From positions 225,406 through 289,405 of the forward strand of contig DF239169.1 in assembly GCA_000507305.1 (NCBI GenBank): DNA of 64,000 nucleotides, read 5' to 3'. This document shows, in pieces, positions 39,718-53,219 of this stretch (within the stretch, counting starts at the first letter, position 1; the number at the start of each line of letters is the position of its first letter). This stretch comes from Breviolum minutum Mf 1.05b.01. Taxonomy: Eukaryota; Sar; Dinophyceae; Suessiales; Symbiodiniaceae. The translations under genes were made by a program, and so were the position numbers. Below the pieces are notes generated by a model. That model was not told where the DNA came from. It was given only the letters and a program-made list of their open reading frames with translations, and searched no databases.

Positions 39718-41082
39718 GTCTTAGTTTTCGGTTGACCCACGCTTCCAGTTTTTTACAGATACTCACCATCCGACACTCTGATTGACAGTTTTTACAGGCC
39801 CGTAAACATTCAACTACATGCCGAATTCCATGGCTTAAACGTTATCTATGATGGAGCCTTAGGACAATTGCTGGTTTGGGTTGGTGCTTTGGAATTCGAG
39901 GTGTGCCCCCGGGCCGGAAGTTTTCATGCAACACCGCTGTGATGTCACTGGGTGGGTGGGCACGTCCTGACATGTCAGTATATACCGTATATACTGTAAT
40001 CACGTGCCCTTCACTTCAGCCTCATAAATCTGATAAAGACTTTTTCCAAAACGTCAGTTGAGCACGTTGGTAATCCAAAATATATATCTCTGATTAGGTT
40101 TAAATGCAGCTTTATTGTGACGCATCACCCACCTCTCAACCGAACCGTGTTTCTGTGGTGGTGATGCCACGATGCTGGCTGACGAAGATGTTTTTTTGTC
40201 GACCGAAGAGATGGTTTGTCCGAGTACCACAGTCGTGAAAGGTGAGCCTTTGGCGTATCAACTCCTTCCCCGTAGCTAGTGAAGAATAAACTCACTGACA
40301 CAACTCCAGCAACCTGTTTTTTGGGGAATGTATTTTGGTATCCTCTTACATGCTTTCCAATCTAATGAATATTACACATGTAAAGAGTCTATCTTAAGTT
40401 ATGACATGCGGCTTTTCCAGTTGATACATTGCGTTATTCTCAGTCCAACATGACTCTATTGAAATCCTTTCTGAATGTCTAGAGACCATAGTAAGGCCGA
40501 ACCAATAACCCTTGGACTGAAAGCAAACTGGTTTGTTGCTCTGGAACAGATTTGTTATTTAAAAAGGATCCTTGAAGGTCTTTGAAAAATAGTACTGATA
40601 TAGGATTGTTTGTTGACGAGCTTCACAGTAGCCTTGTTGAACTGGTCATCAGCCATTTGGAGTGGAGTTTGTAACGAATGTGTTTTCTGTGAGTCATTTG
40701 GATTCATTTGGAAAGGGGATAAGGAATTTCAATCATCTCAATTTAGCTTGCTGATTGTTATCAGTTGTCCTTGTCCTTCAGGATATAATTATCAACTCTA
40801 GTTCCCAAAGTGGTGGACACATGTGGACACCATTTTGAGGTTCGCTACTAGTTCTCCAGGAACAGAGTGGTGCCAGATTGCCCACTCTACTGGACTACAC
40901 ATAGTTTTTTTTATTGGCAAAGGTATCTATACAAAGTTTTTTCTTTCAAGGCAAGTTTGTGTCAGTGATTTTTTGGAGGCGTTAAAGAGGATGATTTTCT
41001 ATCCTGAAAACCCTGCATCTTTCATCATTTTTCCATGTTTACTACGCCAGTAGGGGAACAGACCATCTCTGGTATCTCTAAG

Positions 41083-41126
41083 ATGCTGCCAACGAGGGAA
41101 CTGCGGGGCGACCGGCGACCCTCAAA
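41083..41126 (+). CDS. Candidate exon, possibly N-terminal part of the ABCC gene
   Basis: GC-rich 44-nt island between an acceptor (tatctctaag) and a consensus donor (gtgagt). Reads MLPTRELRGDRRPS in one frame. Upstream of the first recognised ABCC helix, where poorly conserved N-terminal exons are expected. Confidence 0.3.
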
Positions 41127-41370
41127 GTGAGTCGTGGCTTCTTGTGAAAGTAAAATAATACAATCTATGCCATCAGCATACTTTGTCCACGTCCACAAGT
41201 TGTGACCCTTGAGTCCAGTCTGACTGAGTCGGGGGGTCTCATGTGGTTTCCCTGCAGTTCCAGTGCTGATTTGGTCCCAGCAGTTCTTACGTCATGCAGT
41301 TCTGAGGTGCTGCTGTCGACGAGGGGGTGGGATGTATCAGTGTTTTTAGATGGGTGTTAACATCCGTTGA

Positions 41371-41480
41371 TACACCCTGGAAGATTAACATGGAACCTAC
41401 AAATCACCCATGAAAAGAAAGGAAAATGATCTGAACCAAACCTCCATGATTATGTTCCATGTTAATCTTCAGGGGTGTAG
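41371..41480. repeat. Inverted-repeat element, family D
   Basis: Arms tacaccctggaagattaaca and tgttaatcttcaggggtgta, with inner half-sites gatcatttccttt-like. Related copies at 52900 and 55698. Confidence 0.8.
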
Positions 41481-41598
41481 ATGATCTGAATTGCCCCAAC
41501 TCACGTAGTACAGCTCTTGTTGAGTAAGAAAGCAGATTTCCCAAGATTTCCATAGATTTTACCGGGATCTGGACTTTGGAGTTTTGGAAATTCTTGCA

Positions 41599-41640
41599 GA
41601 AAACGACAATGGAGTACGTTGTCCCCCCAAAGGTGCCCCA
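41599..41640 (+). CDS. Candidate exon, possibly N-terminal part of the ABCC gene
   Basis: Acceptor attcttgcag, donor GT (gtgtgt), 42 nt in phase 0-0, reading KTTMEYVVPPKVPQ. Position and strand suit the ABCC N-terminus; sequence not recognised. Confidence 0.3.
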
Positions 41641-41801
41641 GGTGTGTAAAATTCACCGCATGGATCCATGGTGGTTGTGCTGTCGATATCCATCCCTAAG
41701 AGGGGGGAACAAAAAAGGATACTCGCTTTCTTAAAGTGTTTAGATGGACCTTAGTGAATCTAAACAAAAAAAACAATTTAAACAACTGCCTGAAATCTAT
41801 A

Positions 41802-41907
41802 TGTGTGTTTCCAAAAATAGGGGTACCCCAAAATGGATGGTTTATAATGGAAAAGGCTATTAAAATGGATGATTTGGGGGTACCACCATTTTCGGAAACA
41901 CCCATAT
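41802..41907. repeat. Inverted-repeat element, family C (Symbiodiniaceae GVSENGGTPK element)
   Basis: Outer arms tgtgtttccaaaaatagggg and the complement of ttttcggaaacaccca, inner arms ccattttggggtacc type. The minus frame translates to GVSENGGTPKSSILIAFSI, a peptide seen repeatedly in Symbiodiniaceae predicted proteins. It is element sequence, not a gene. Confidence 0.8.
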
Positions 41908-42416
41908 ACATAATCGTTTTGATTCATCCATTTGCATCCCTTTAGATTAGCCATCAGCAACTTCGAGGAAGGCCAAGTCATCACATAGCGATGCCGTCAG
42001 GGCCGCAATATGACCTTTCATCTTAACAAGTCCAACAAGTGCTGTGACTTGTCTCTAAACTTCTTGAACCTCACGTCATAAAAGACAGCGCGGATATTTG
42101 ATGAACTCACCTTTTGGTTGAAGAGGTTGGCTTCGCAAACTCTTAAATCCCAAAGTTGAAGCAAACATCTACAGAATTTTAGCGAAAGTTGCGAACGCCG
42201 AAGTCTTATTTGTTCATAGATTTTCCATGGGTGGTTCCCATGGTTTTCCCATTCATGTATATGGTCTGGCAGATTTGGTTTGTCGCATGATGCAACGTTA
42301 AGCCAAAGCTGTGTCTTTCAATATGCTGTTGCCGTTGTTAGCATACTGAAAGTGGCTAAGTGCTGCAAATCGTAGAGTTTTTGAAACCAAGGATTGAAAG
42401 TTCAATATGCATTCAG

Positions 42417-42461
42417 GTTCCCAAAGTTGGAAGTTCTCATTGAAGCTACAAGTCATGTTGG
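42417..42461 (+). CDS. Candidate exon just upstream of the ABCC set
   Basis: Acceptor atgcattcag, then FPKLEVLIEATSHVG. The GC donor at 42462 leaves phase 2; ending at the GT after SH (42456) would give the phase 0 needed by exon 42740. Confidence 0.3.
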
Positions 42462-42739
42462 GCATGTCTCATGATCTTCTAGCCGCCCAAAAATTGATAT
42501 TATGCACCTCCCTGCAAGATGATTTCCTATTGGTAGTTGGTGTTGTTTGAGTTGGGGAGATGCTATCAGTTCCTTGGAGCTACTAGACATTATAAAAAAG
42601 AAGGTGCAAAAAAACGTTATGACTTAGTAAGAGAATTTGAACACTATAGAAAAGTTTGTAGGTCGATCTATACAAGTCTATACATATATATATATATATA
42701 ACACATGGTAATATGCAGGGGTGCTATAAAATCTAACAG

Positions 42740-42843
42740 GCATCCCAACTTGCCATTGAAGCTTTATTGAACCTTTGGAAGGCTCCCTGGACAGCCTTTC
42801 TCCTGGCCTTGCTTTTGCCAGTGGCAACTTTAGCACAGGTGGC
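42740..42843 (+). CDS. ABCC exon 1 of the recognised set
   Basis: Acceptor aacag at 42735-42739. Reads ASQLAIEALLNLW then KAPWTAFLLALLLP, then VATLAQVA, the first membrane helix of domain 1 with the family proline. A GT donor also exists at 42839, but only the GA donor at 42844 gives the phase needed by the next exon. Proline to the later Asn-Gly is 22 residues against 20 to the matching glycine in ABCC1. Confidence 0.6.
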
Positions 42844-45800
42844 GAGCATTGGAGGGTGGAAGTTGCTTCACGAATTTCCAGTTTCATGCGTGACACCTCT
42901 AACTGCTCGACTCTAAAAGAAGGCACCTGTACCTTTGCAAAGTAATAGTCACCACTAGTACTGTTCGAGTTTTTTCTTAGTCAGCAAAGAACTACTGATT
43001 TTATCTGATTTTTACTTTTTAATCTGACTCAGAGTGGGTTGATCCCAAAGCATAGATATTACAGTACACTTTGAATTGGGAACCCCAACTGTTGTAGCAA
43101 CACTGTGGTACTGTAAATAATTGCAAAATCACTTAGCCAGAAACGTCATTTGTGAGACCTTCCCTAAAAGTGCTTCAGGCTAGTTGTGGATGTGAATGAG
43201 ACAGACATGGCCCGCAATGGGCACTATGTTTGTATTCTACTCGTGCTTTCTGCTCATGTTGTATCTCATACCGTGACGGAAACTCTTTTTAAGGCTAGAT
43301 GTTGATTGAGAAGATAAACACATGTCCGTATTAACATGAAGTGCTCATGATTTCAAACTTGCTCTCATTCACTGGCATCATTCACTGCCTCAAGTGGTAA
43401 GCAATTTGTTTTACATCATGTCCTCGAGGACATTTTCGTCTTCGTAGTTGAATACGTTATGCTCGTCAACATGCCTGCAACATGCCTGACGCGTCAAGGT
43501 GTATCCATTCTGCTTTACGTAATATTTGGACATCTCGGATAACCTTACTGAGCCCAAGTTGTTGAATAGTACCTTGATGTCAAGTTGTTCTTGACTTTGA
43601 TATCATTTGTATGTATATACACATGGGGATTTATAAGAAAAAAGCAACGGTCCTTTCAATCACATCTTCGCGGGAGATAGGATTTTGAGAGCATGATTAA
43701 TATAGAGGCATCATATGGAGGCATGATATAGAGGTATATGTCATATACATATTGATTTGGACGCATTTTCTCAGAGATATGTTTGTTGAATCTATTACAC
43801 TTTGATTTCAATGAGTTCCTCTTTTTCCAATCAAAACTATCAGTGAAGGTCTTGGTTTCTGTCCACTGCCATCACATCTGCAGCTTTTTTGGAGCCTTAT
43901 GGGCTGTTGAGGCCATTTTGGTGAATCAATACTTCTGGCATTCCTTGCGCCTAGGTCCGCGGATGGGAAAGAACGACGTTTTGAGGACAAAATTGTTTTC
44001 TTTCTTATCCAGTGACCAAAAGTGAATTCTTTGAAATTTGGTGTATCTGCAATTTAGAACACCTGGATGGTTTGATTCGGCTTTAGGTGCCCCAACAAAG
44101 TTCAAGTGACGCGCAGTTTCTTGATGTTGCGTTGACGGATGAAAGATGTAGGCAATGTATGAAAGTGTGACCCATCCAGGTGGAACATATTAGAACGTCT
44201 ATAATTACTTTCTTGAAGACTTGGATCAAAGGAGAAACGGTTTCCACAAATAAGTGGGCAATAGTTTCTCAATATCATATTCCTGACCAGAAATATAGAA
44301 ACTTCAAAGAAAGCGCAAGAAACTGAGATAAAAAAGCAGGCTAAACGAACGCAGCAACAATGCCTGAGCCTACCGTGATAATGTTTCACTCCGAGTGCAC
44401 TCTTGCTTAGAGCTCAGACTCACTCACCTTACTACTTGGTAGCAGTTCTCTCTAGGATAATAATTTGATACGTGGGGGGTTGTTTAAGAGAGACGACATG
44501 CATTTTCCGTAAGCCTATTGATCCTCTCACATTGACCTGATATTTCAGCTTGATGAAATATTCAAATTCACCCAGCATGCTTCATGACATTTTCGGGGTT
44601 TTGCTGCCACTTCTTACCCATACCAGCCATGTACTCGTATGGTATATTTCCCTACATATACTAAAGAAATCAACCAAATGTAGGTAAATATACCATACAT
44701 GGATGGTGTGGGTCATTTTTCCCGAGGGGGTTCGCCATTTTTCAAAAAAAAACAGGTGCTATAGTGCGTGCAGCATTGGCCGCAGCTCTTTTTCGCCAAA
44801 CGCAGCTTCATCAGCACATCAGTGGATTGATGGACCGCAAGAGGAGTTGATAGACATATGGTTAATGGAAGAAATCCCAAACAACCACCGTTTGGATGTA
44901 TAAAACCCTGTAAATTAGGGGCTAAACTACCAACTTCAACTGATTAGCAGGATTTCTGAATCATCAACAGTACTTCATACTAGTCGTTAATGGGTATGGC
45001 GTGGATTTCTTTGAAGCAACAAATGGATTTAGGATCGATCCTGACCGGCCAAGCAAATTCGGACATGACTAATGACCATCATTCATTCAAAAACATCTAA
45101 AATCATCGGGAGACCATTTAAGTTCAATGCGTTCCCCAAAGTCCAAACATTTGCCAAAACTCATTTGCAACTCTGGGCAAATTCTGTTGGAAAAGAGAAC
45201 AATGATTCAAGAATCGGATTCTGTATGGGAATTCTTGCACTTTGTAACTACCCTCAATTGAGTTGATTGTTGTATGCACAGCCTTAATTTTTGACCATCC
45301 CCTCAATTAAGGATTTATTGTATCAACATCCCGAAACTCATGGTCTAGATGGTGAAAGTGAAACCAGCTGCGCAATGTGCTTCAACAGGGGTCAAGGTAT
45401 CATGGTGTGACACCAAGCCTTCTTAATGATTCTTGAAACCATCGTTTCGTAGTGGTCGTGTTTCTATTTTCCCACATCTCGGAAAGGTCGAGGCACTAAA
45501 GATTCATTCCCACATGAATCAATCTCAGCCCTTTAGACATGTTTTTTTAAATCAATTGCATGGCTGTGGAGGAATCTTTCTTTTAAGTTAGGGATCTTTC
45601 AAAGTTTCTTTTTTTTAATGTGTGATTTTTGGGTGGGAAACCTTAGGTTTTTTGCGGGTCAAGACACACAGCTGGTGGATTGATGGAAACACCGTTTTTT
45701 TGCACACATCTCCGCAGCTGGCTCAGCAAATCAGGTCGTGAAATTGAGTTCATTTGGTCAGTGGTGATAGTCTTAACTCTCAGTATTGTTTGATGAACAT

Positions 45801-48800
45801 ATGGTTTATCAAGCCTTTTATACAATTTATTCCTTTAGCTTAGTGTGGAATATTCACGTCAATCGTTTGAAATGCATCCTAGTAGACTAAATTAGTCCTC
45901 CATCTACCCTTTTGCCATGGTCAAAATGCTTCACATTTCCACATAGTTTTGTGTTCTCATGGCAGGTACCAGCAAAAGGATGTCTCTTTACATCCTAACT
46001 ACTTGGACACCTTGAAATTTCATGTAGCACAGTATCCTGGAAAATTCCTCCCTTAAAAAAACCTGTCCAAACCATGTATGGGACCTATAGGAATTCCAAA
46101 AAAAAAGCACCTCCTTAACAGAATGGAAGCTGGCGATGTAGTTCGGCTGCATGGCCTCGAGAAGGCATCCTTGAATGGACTGTTGGCAGCAACTGGGATT
46201 TGAAACCTTTAGACATCCAACCATAACAGCAGTGTGGTTCATCTAACAACTGCTCAAACGTGCACCATATTTCTACGCTTCGGGTGTACTAGTTGTTACT
46301 ATGAGATAGATAATGATTCCTATCAACGGAGATATATCTTTTTACATAAATCAAACGTGTTTCCCGTAGACTCAGCAGGGTCCTGGCTTTTGGCAACATG
46401 GAATTTGTCGAGTGCGTTTTGTTGAGGAATGGATGCCTAACATGCTTGGATGGGCACGAGGGTCATCCAGTTGGATTACATGTTTGCTATCAGGTAGTAC
46501 AAGCACCGCATTCCAGTGACCGATGGGTGGTACAGCCAATGGGTGCCAATCATCCAGTTGCCGTGCGAATGGAGCACATGCGCATGGGGCGGAGACTATC
46601 CGAGAGTGCACACTGGGGTGCTTTGGCTATGCAGACTCTTTGACTGACGGTTGGAACCAAGACGGTAGGTCTGAGAAGGGAATATCAAGCCATTTTTGAG
46701 AGGTCAATTGAGAAATGTAACTCAATATTCAATGCTGTTGTGCATCTCCTTGAGGTATTGTCCAATATGATAGATTCCAAAAGGCAATTTTAATGAATTT
46801 TGGTCCCCACTTCATCGCAAATGCGGAGGAACAAGGCGTCCCAAGGTAACTTCGACTTCCTCAAGCTTTATTCAAGCTAACATGGCACAAATAGCGAGGT
46901 GTTAAAAAAGAGAGTAGTTGTCCTAACACTGTTTTTGAGGGGTTGTAGTTGTTGTTTTTCATTTTGGCGACAGGTTGAAATCCAATGATTCACTGCTGAC
47001 ACGGGTTTCTACATGTCCCATGTGTTTTTTTTAGGACTGGAAATCTCATGTTGGAGAGTCCTCAAACATCCATCCAAAGGAGAATCCATCAAAAGAGTCT
47101 ATTTTGAAGGCAAGGACATATCAACGACTCAAGTCATGACCTTTACATCTTTAGAATGTGTATACATACTACATGCAAACATTCAGAAAGAATCCATGCA
47201 GTACATGCGCGCTTGGGTCTGCAATTTCGCGTGCGTTTTCTAGATTGTTGGGATGTGGACCCAAGCTAAGAATCCCATAAAGTCCTTTGCTAATGGGGTG
47301 CTTTTAGTAGGACAAGTGGGACAGTTTGTTACATAAGATCAGAACATGATGATATAGTAATATAGTGTATATACAAATGTTGGTATACATAGTATCTCAT
47401 ATACTAATGTTTAAGTTTATTTTGTTTATATATAGGCCCCAAGCTAAGTGAACATCTTAATGCTCCTTCTCGGATTGGAACTTGGGGTGCACAAGCCCCA
47501 AGGTGACCAATAGGTAGCAGAAATGATGAGGTTTACTTGCTTAATATACATGTCATCCATGTATGCTATGTTTGCCATTTGCATTCATTGTGATTCATGG
47601 TACCTTGTAGGTATATAGCTTGCATGGATTCTTTTGGATACAGAGAGAAAGAAACATGTAGATTTTGTAACATGAGGCATCCTGACTTGTAATATAAATA
47701 TATATATTATATATATATATATTATATTATATCATATACACATTCATCATTCCTTGTATGAGACAATCGTCTGGTAATCTGCAAACATTCCGTTTCAAAC
47801 CCTCCCAGGTCTGGTCATCGCCACAATGCTCTCTGTTTTGCTGGTGCCTGGGTGGTTGTTGACGACTAACAACGGCCATAGATTGGTGAAAAAGGTATGA
47901 AAAAGGCAGACATTTTGACATTGAAAACTACTGTAAGTATGGATGTTTATATAGACACCATATTGATCTAAACTGGGACTGAACTATGTATTTTGACTAT
48001 ATCAAGTGGCTGGAACGGAGCAACAATTGAAAGATCTTGGAACTGTGGATGTAACTAATACTAAAAATCAAGTCAACGTTGGTAGGTTACCAGGTAAGGA
48101 GCTACTGAGCTTACCAGATGATAGCAACAATCCTACTGTAACCACATTGGCGACAATGTAACAGAGGTGCATAGAATTGAGAGAATGATAGTTCAGCTTA
48201 AATGATAGTCACACAGACGTCACCGCACAAGAAAGATATACAGCAATCAGCAATCTTGGTGAAAGATTGAAACTTGACCGTGATAGATTGTTGCATCTTT
48301 TCGTAGGGTAAAGCCGGTATAGCTGAGCAGGAAAGCACTGCTGATCAATCAGTTTCATATTCTGCTTCTTTCTTGGAGAAGCCCAAAGCAAATTCAACAC
48401 TTCGTGGATAGTCTTACACCTGAAAAATGGACATGACATCATAGGCCTTGGCAAGATGAAAAGGGTACCTATAACAAAGGATCGTCTTGTAAGCACGACT
48501 TGTTTCAAGGAGGAATGGTCATTGAATTGTTATTGATTGTTATGATTATATACTTGGATTGTACTTTTCCATTGCACATCAGTTTATTGTGTGCTTCTCT
48601 GGTGCCACGACTTTTTCACCCAGGTTGCTATGACATTTCAAAATGGATCCAAGTTGAAAGCCCTTGTGCCATTCACCTCGTTGGTATGGTATCTGGCAAC
48701 GTTGCTTATTTGCTATTGGCTTCATGCACCACTCTTAGCTGAAGCTTTGACTTGGAATCTTTCGGGGGGAGCAGGATGCTGAAACTTTCATGACTTTGGT

Positions 48801-51800
48801 GGGATTAGCGTCATGCGGTGATTCAGAGAAAGCATGGAACAAGAAGAATGCAATGTTTTTTGATTGAAATTAGATGAAATTAGAATAAATTAGACAATTT
48901 AAAATGACGTCTCTTGAAATCATGGACATTTAAGGTCTTTTTTGTCCATTCGTGCTGGGATAAGGACAGAGGTCAACTAATCAAATCAACTTGTTGGCCA
49001 ATGAGACCTAAGCCTGTCGACAACGCACATGCAGTAGACGACCACTAGCACTACATGGCATTGCATGATGTAAGATTGCATTGAATGGATCTCTGAGTTC
49101 AACACTGGTTGGAAAACATGCTGTGTTCGCATTGTATGCCGTAGACATACATGCAAGATACAATAAATGCATATCATATCAATTACTGTAATACAAATGA
49201 AATGGGCACAGCATCCAGTTTTGTAGATAACCGGACCATACATAATATGTTGACATGGATTCACATTGTAAAGATCCTGATCTCCGAACCATGCTGAAGG
49301 ATGGCGTAGTCGTGCCTGCTATTTCAGAGATGGGTGTTTCCACTGGTCGCTTTATGTATCGGCTTGGCTTTGGCTTCTCAGCTTGGGTGTTTGTGTGTGT
49401 GTGTGTCTGAGGTTTGTAGAAGACATCGTTTCGTAACTGTCTATTGACTGTGTACATAAAAAGGATAAGTATTGATAAATCTATATTCATATGTCGTAGG
49501 AGTCGGAGACATTTGCACGCATGTGACACCAACATTTTGGCTGTACAAAACAGGATTGGTTTGTTCCTGTACATGTATCCTGCTATCCAGATATCGACCC
49601 TTAGATACTGTGATAACAAATTGACTTTGTACGTCGGAACGGGAGATCGTGCTGAACAGATTTTAATTTAACACGTGGATGGGTCACTGGTTCTATGTTG
49701 GCAATAGGCAATAGTGTTGTTTTCCGATGTTGTTGTTGTTGTTGTTGTTGTGGTGGTGGTGGTGGTGGTGGTGGTGGTGGTGGTTGTTTGCTTGAATCTA
49801 ACAGGAAAGCCCTCTCCTACTGGCAGCTTGCCCCTGAACACATTCACTTGGACAACAGATTTGTTTTAGAATAGCTTCCTAGCAGGGGGCATATTGGTAA
49901 TGTTTGTCCTAAGGGGTGTACTGATGCTATTCTTCTCATTGTTTTGTCGCGGACATAGTTTGAAAATCAATTATGCTTCTTCTTGGCAAAAGCTAAGGTT
50001 CCTGCGGCTTTCTGTTGGCAATGACACTGTTGCAAGTTCATGCGCTCTTCAACAGGTGGGCCCTTCTTTGCAACACTGACAAACAAAGATTCAACACAAC
50101 TCTTTGGGAAGAAACTGTTTGATGAGTTTTACTTGCAAATCACCATTGAAGACAAAGCAGCGACCTCCCCTCATCTCGTAGATTAATTTTTTTGAGGCCA
50201 GACTCTTCAAAATGACTTCACTGTAAGCTTGGTGAACTATAGATTTACCATGATTTACCGATTTACCTGGTATTTTTGATAGAGATTTACCACCATTCCA
50301 ACTGTTGCATCTTTTTCAGGGGATAAGGGGAAGCCAACAGTGAGTCACCAGGTCTCATCCTTCATCTGCTTGGGAGACAGGTGCCTCGGTGTCTTTCATG
50401 ATCCGATTTTTTTTTTGGTTACCCGGATCATGAAGTGACCTAAATAGTCAGCGGTTTATTGGTGGAGGTTTCAAATATTTTTTATGTTCATCCCTACTTG
50501 CGGTTTATTGGTGGTAGTCAAGCATATCATGTCATTTTCTCAAACTTTCTCTGGGTGGTGGAAAAAGATTTCTACCCCGACTTGGGGAAATGATCCAATT
50601 TGATGAATGTTTTTCAACTGGGTTTAAACCACCACCAACTAGTTCTGTGACCCTGCAACCGATTACTTGACAGATTGTGCTGCCGAGACGTCACGCCCAT
50701 GTCATGTCGCGATAAGGACTTTATTGGGGCCTTGTCTCTGCTATGGGCATTGCCTTGCAAGGTGTTTGCACCACGGTCGATTAGTGCTGAGTGTTCACAG
50801 CCCGTTGACTCTGTCCGTCCCAACTTGTTTGCTCTAAAAGATCCAACAAGGTCATGTGGAGGCGTCTAGGGCTGTGGGTTTTGATGGATAGACGATTGCA
50901 CTGACAACAAAGTTTATATACACATATATATTCTCTCTATGTGTGTCCTACGGTGACATTCACTTGATTAGTGAGGTGTCATTCATCAAATGGTATTTTC
51001 TTGAGGGACCAGAGGTGTGGGTCAGCCAGGTTTGAGACCATGGGCACATTCTTCATGTTAGGTCTGATTATTGTGTCACCAAACCTTGAAGAAAGGTTTT
51101 AAACCCAAGGGATGCGTCGTCAGTTGTCAGGTGTGCTGATTTCAGCCTAGCTTGTTGTCAGATGGAGTGTCTAAATGTATCTAAATGTTGTAAATCAGTG
51201 ATATGGCACAGCACGCCTTTCAACAGCTGGACCGGACGGTTGTATATTTGTTCAAGGCTTAATCTCCATTAGCATTTTTTTCGTAATCCTTTTGGTCCCT
51301 CGGTCCAACCCAATGTGAAGGAAACCCAGTGCCTCGTGATTCGATGCAGCTTCCAAGGCACTTTGCGTTTGACCTTTGGATGGGAGACCTGCGTATCTCG
51401 GCGCTGTTGATTCATGGGAGGCAACAAAAAGAACAAATTTACTTGAAAGCTGTACTGTTCATGATTTGTCGGAGTGTATAGAGTATATCAGGGTCTTTTC
51501 GCCATCAACACCAGAATTTCAGGGATTCTTGAAGTTTGAACTGTACCCAAGATGATGAACGCCTGGCCGCATGAAACATCTGTTTTTTTTGTTATAATCT
51601 TTACCAAAGTAGATTTGGGAAGCAAATCACTTCCTTTCCCAAACTGAGATAATTTTCTAAATAGATGGGGTGACTGGGAGGTGGTATGCAAAGAAGGTCA
51701 CTTGACATTTTCAGCATCTAAGTTTGATCGCTTTGTCGATGGAGAAAATCCTGCATGAAATTTTGGGATGCTCAAAGGTTTCATTATTAGGAGACTCAGC

Positions 51801-53153
51801 ACATGAACTGGTGCAGGATTTTGTCCGTTTTGATTTATTTCGATGTTGATGCATTTTGTTGTGTGGCATTCGCTCGGAGAGGATTCTGGTAAACAAGCAA
51901 CCAACAAAATCCCAAGTCTGAGTCCAAGGGTTGTTGAACATGCATTGGAAGAAAGGACATCACCATGTACCAAATTATAAACTAGTGCAATACACGTTAT
52001 ACAATTGTCCCAGATCATGAAAACATGCATTGACTTTTCTTTGACCAATGCATTTGAGTCCATCCCTTCAGTTGTGGTGTGTTTCTGAGGCACATTTTTT
52101 AGGTGCTGCACTTACCATGCTGGGGGCTATGTCTCATGGTTCCAGCTGCAATGACTGGTTTGATTCCCTACCAAAGACGTCACCTTTGCGCCTTGCCAAC
52201 AGAGATCTTTGCAGAATTTTTGTGTTCTTTTTGATGGTTCTAACTAAGAGAAGAATGAAGGAAAGAAAAATCCTAAACCCTAAACCTAAGTTTCCTAAAT
52301 ATCATCCATTTTGTCTGGTGGGTTTATCATAATTTGAGTTATCTCCAAACTGAGAGAGCCTCCGAACTGCTAGGATTTCAGAGCAATGTTGAGGCACATA
52401 ACGTCAAGGGATCAAAGGAATCAGGGCATTTTTTGGTGGAAATACCATCCAGACCCTTTTTTGCAGCCATGAATTGGGTGTACCCACTAACAGTCAAACA
52501 TCATGATATAATGATATAATCTCTTCATTTTAGTAAGATTTAGCAGCTTGGTCCCGTTGGAACCTTCAGGTTCCAGGCTGCAAGGTCCAGTGTCTCAACC
52601 TTGCAGGTTGGGACTAAAGGCTGATTCAGGTACTTCGGAATCATTACTTCAATTCTATCACTGCTCGAATATATATATATATATAATAATTGATATATAT
52701 ATATATACATAGATAGTATATAGGTATACTATATAATTATATATGCTTCTTGTTTTGTGAGTTTTTCAATTCTAACTGATCTTCTGTTGTCACTACCTGG
52801 AAACTTAGGCTTCAAAGAGGATGGCAGGGTTGGGGCTTAAAGCTACGACGAGACTTGCAGCAAGCTGCAAGTCATGGGACACTGGTGCCTTGTTGACGGT
52901 GAGAAAATTAACATTGAACCCAAAATGAAGGTTTGGAAGATGATTTTCCTTTTCAAACAGGCGATTTTCAGGTTGCATGTTAATTTTCCAGGGTGTATAA
53001 ATGGTTTGGCGATCTGTTGGTTCTTTTTGTTTGGAAGGATTTTAGCAAACATCGACAGAATTTTTGTCCAACTGAGTGACCAAACTCCGACATTTCATGA
53101 TTTACGTTCCCAGAAATGTCCACGCAACGTAGCACAAATCAAGAACAACAACG

Positions 53154-53219
<66 letters not shown>

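Larger units (their letters stand above)
35669..41082. other. Mostly featureless stretch
   Basis: Holds the hairpin at 36005, the candidate exon at 38588 and the island at 39407. A minus-strand ORF at 36354-36620 with a hydrophobic segment (CVGIVWALLDVFWAACY) is noted without further support. Confidence 0.4.

Noticed and set aside
41696..41911. 71-codon minus ORF with GVSENGGTPK
   Set aside because: Translation of the family C inverted-repeat element.
46398..46643. 81-codon GC-rich plus ORF containing DRWVVQPMGANHPVAVR
   Set aside because: Attractive as a continuation of the LNG-like exon at 46122, but the alternative frame through the 23-nt micro-exon gives exact phase and spacing for the ABCC helix. 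Not excluded without transcripts.
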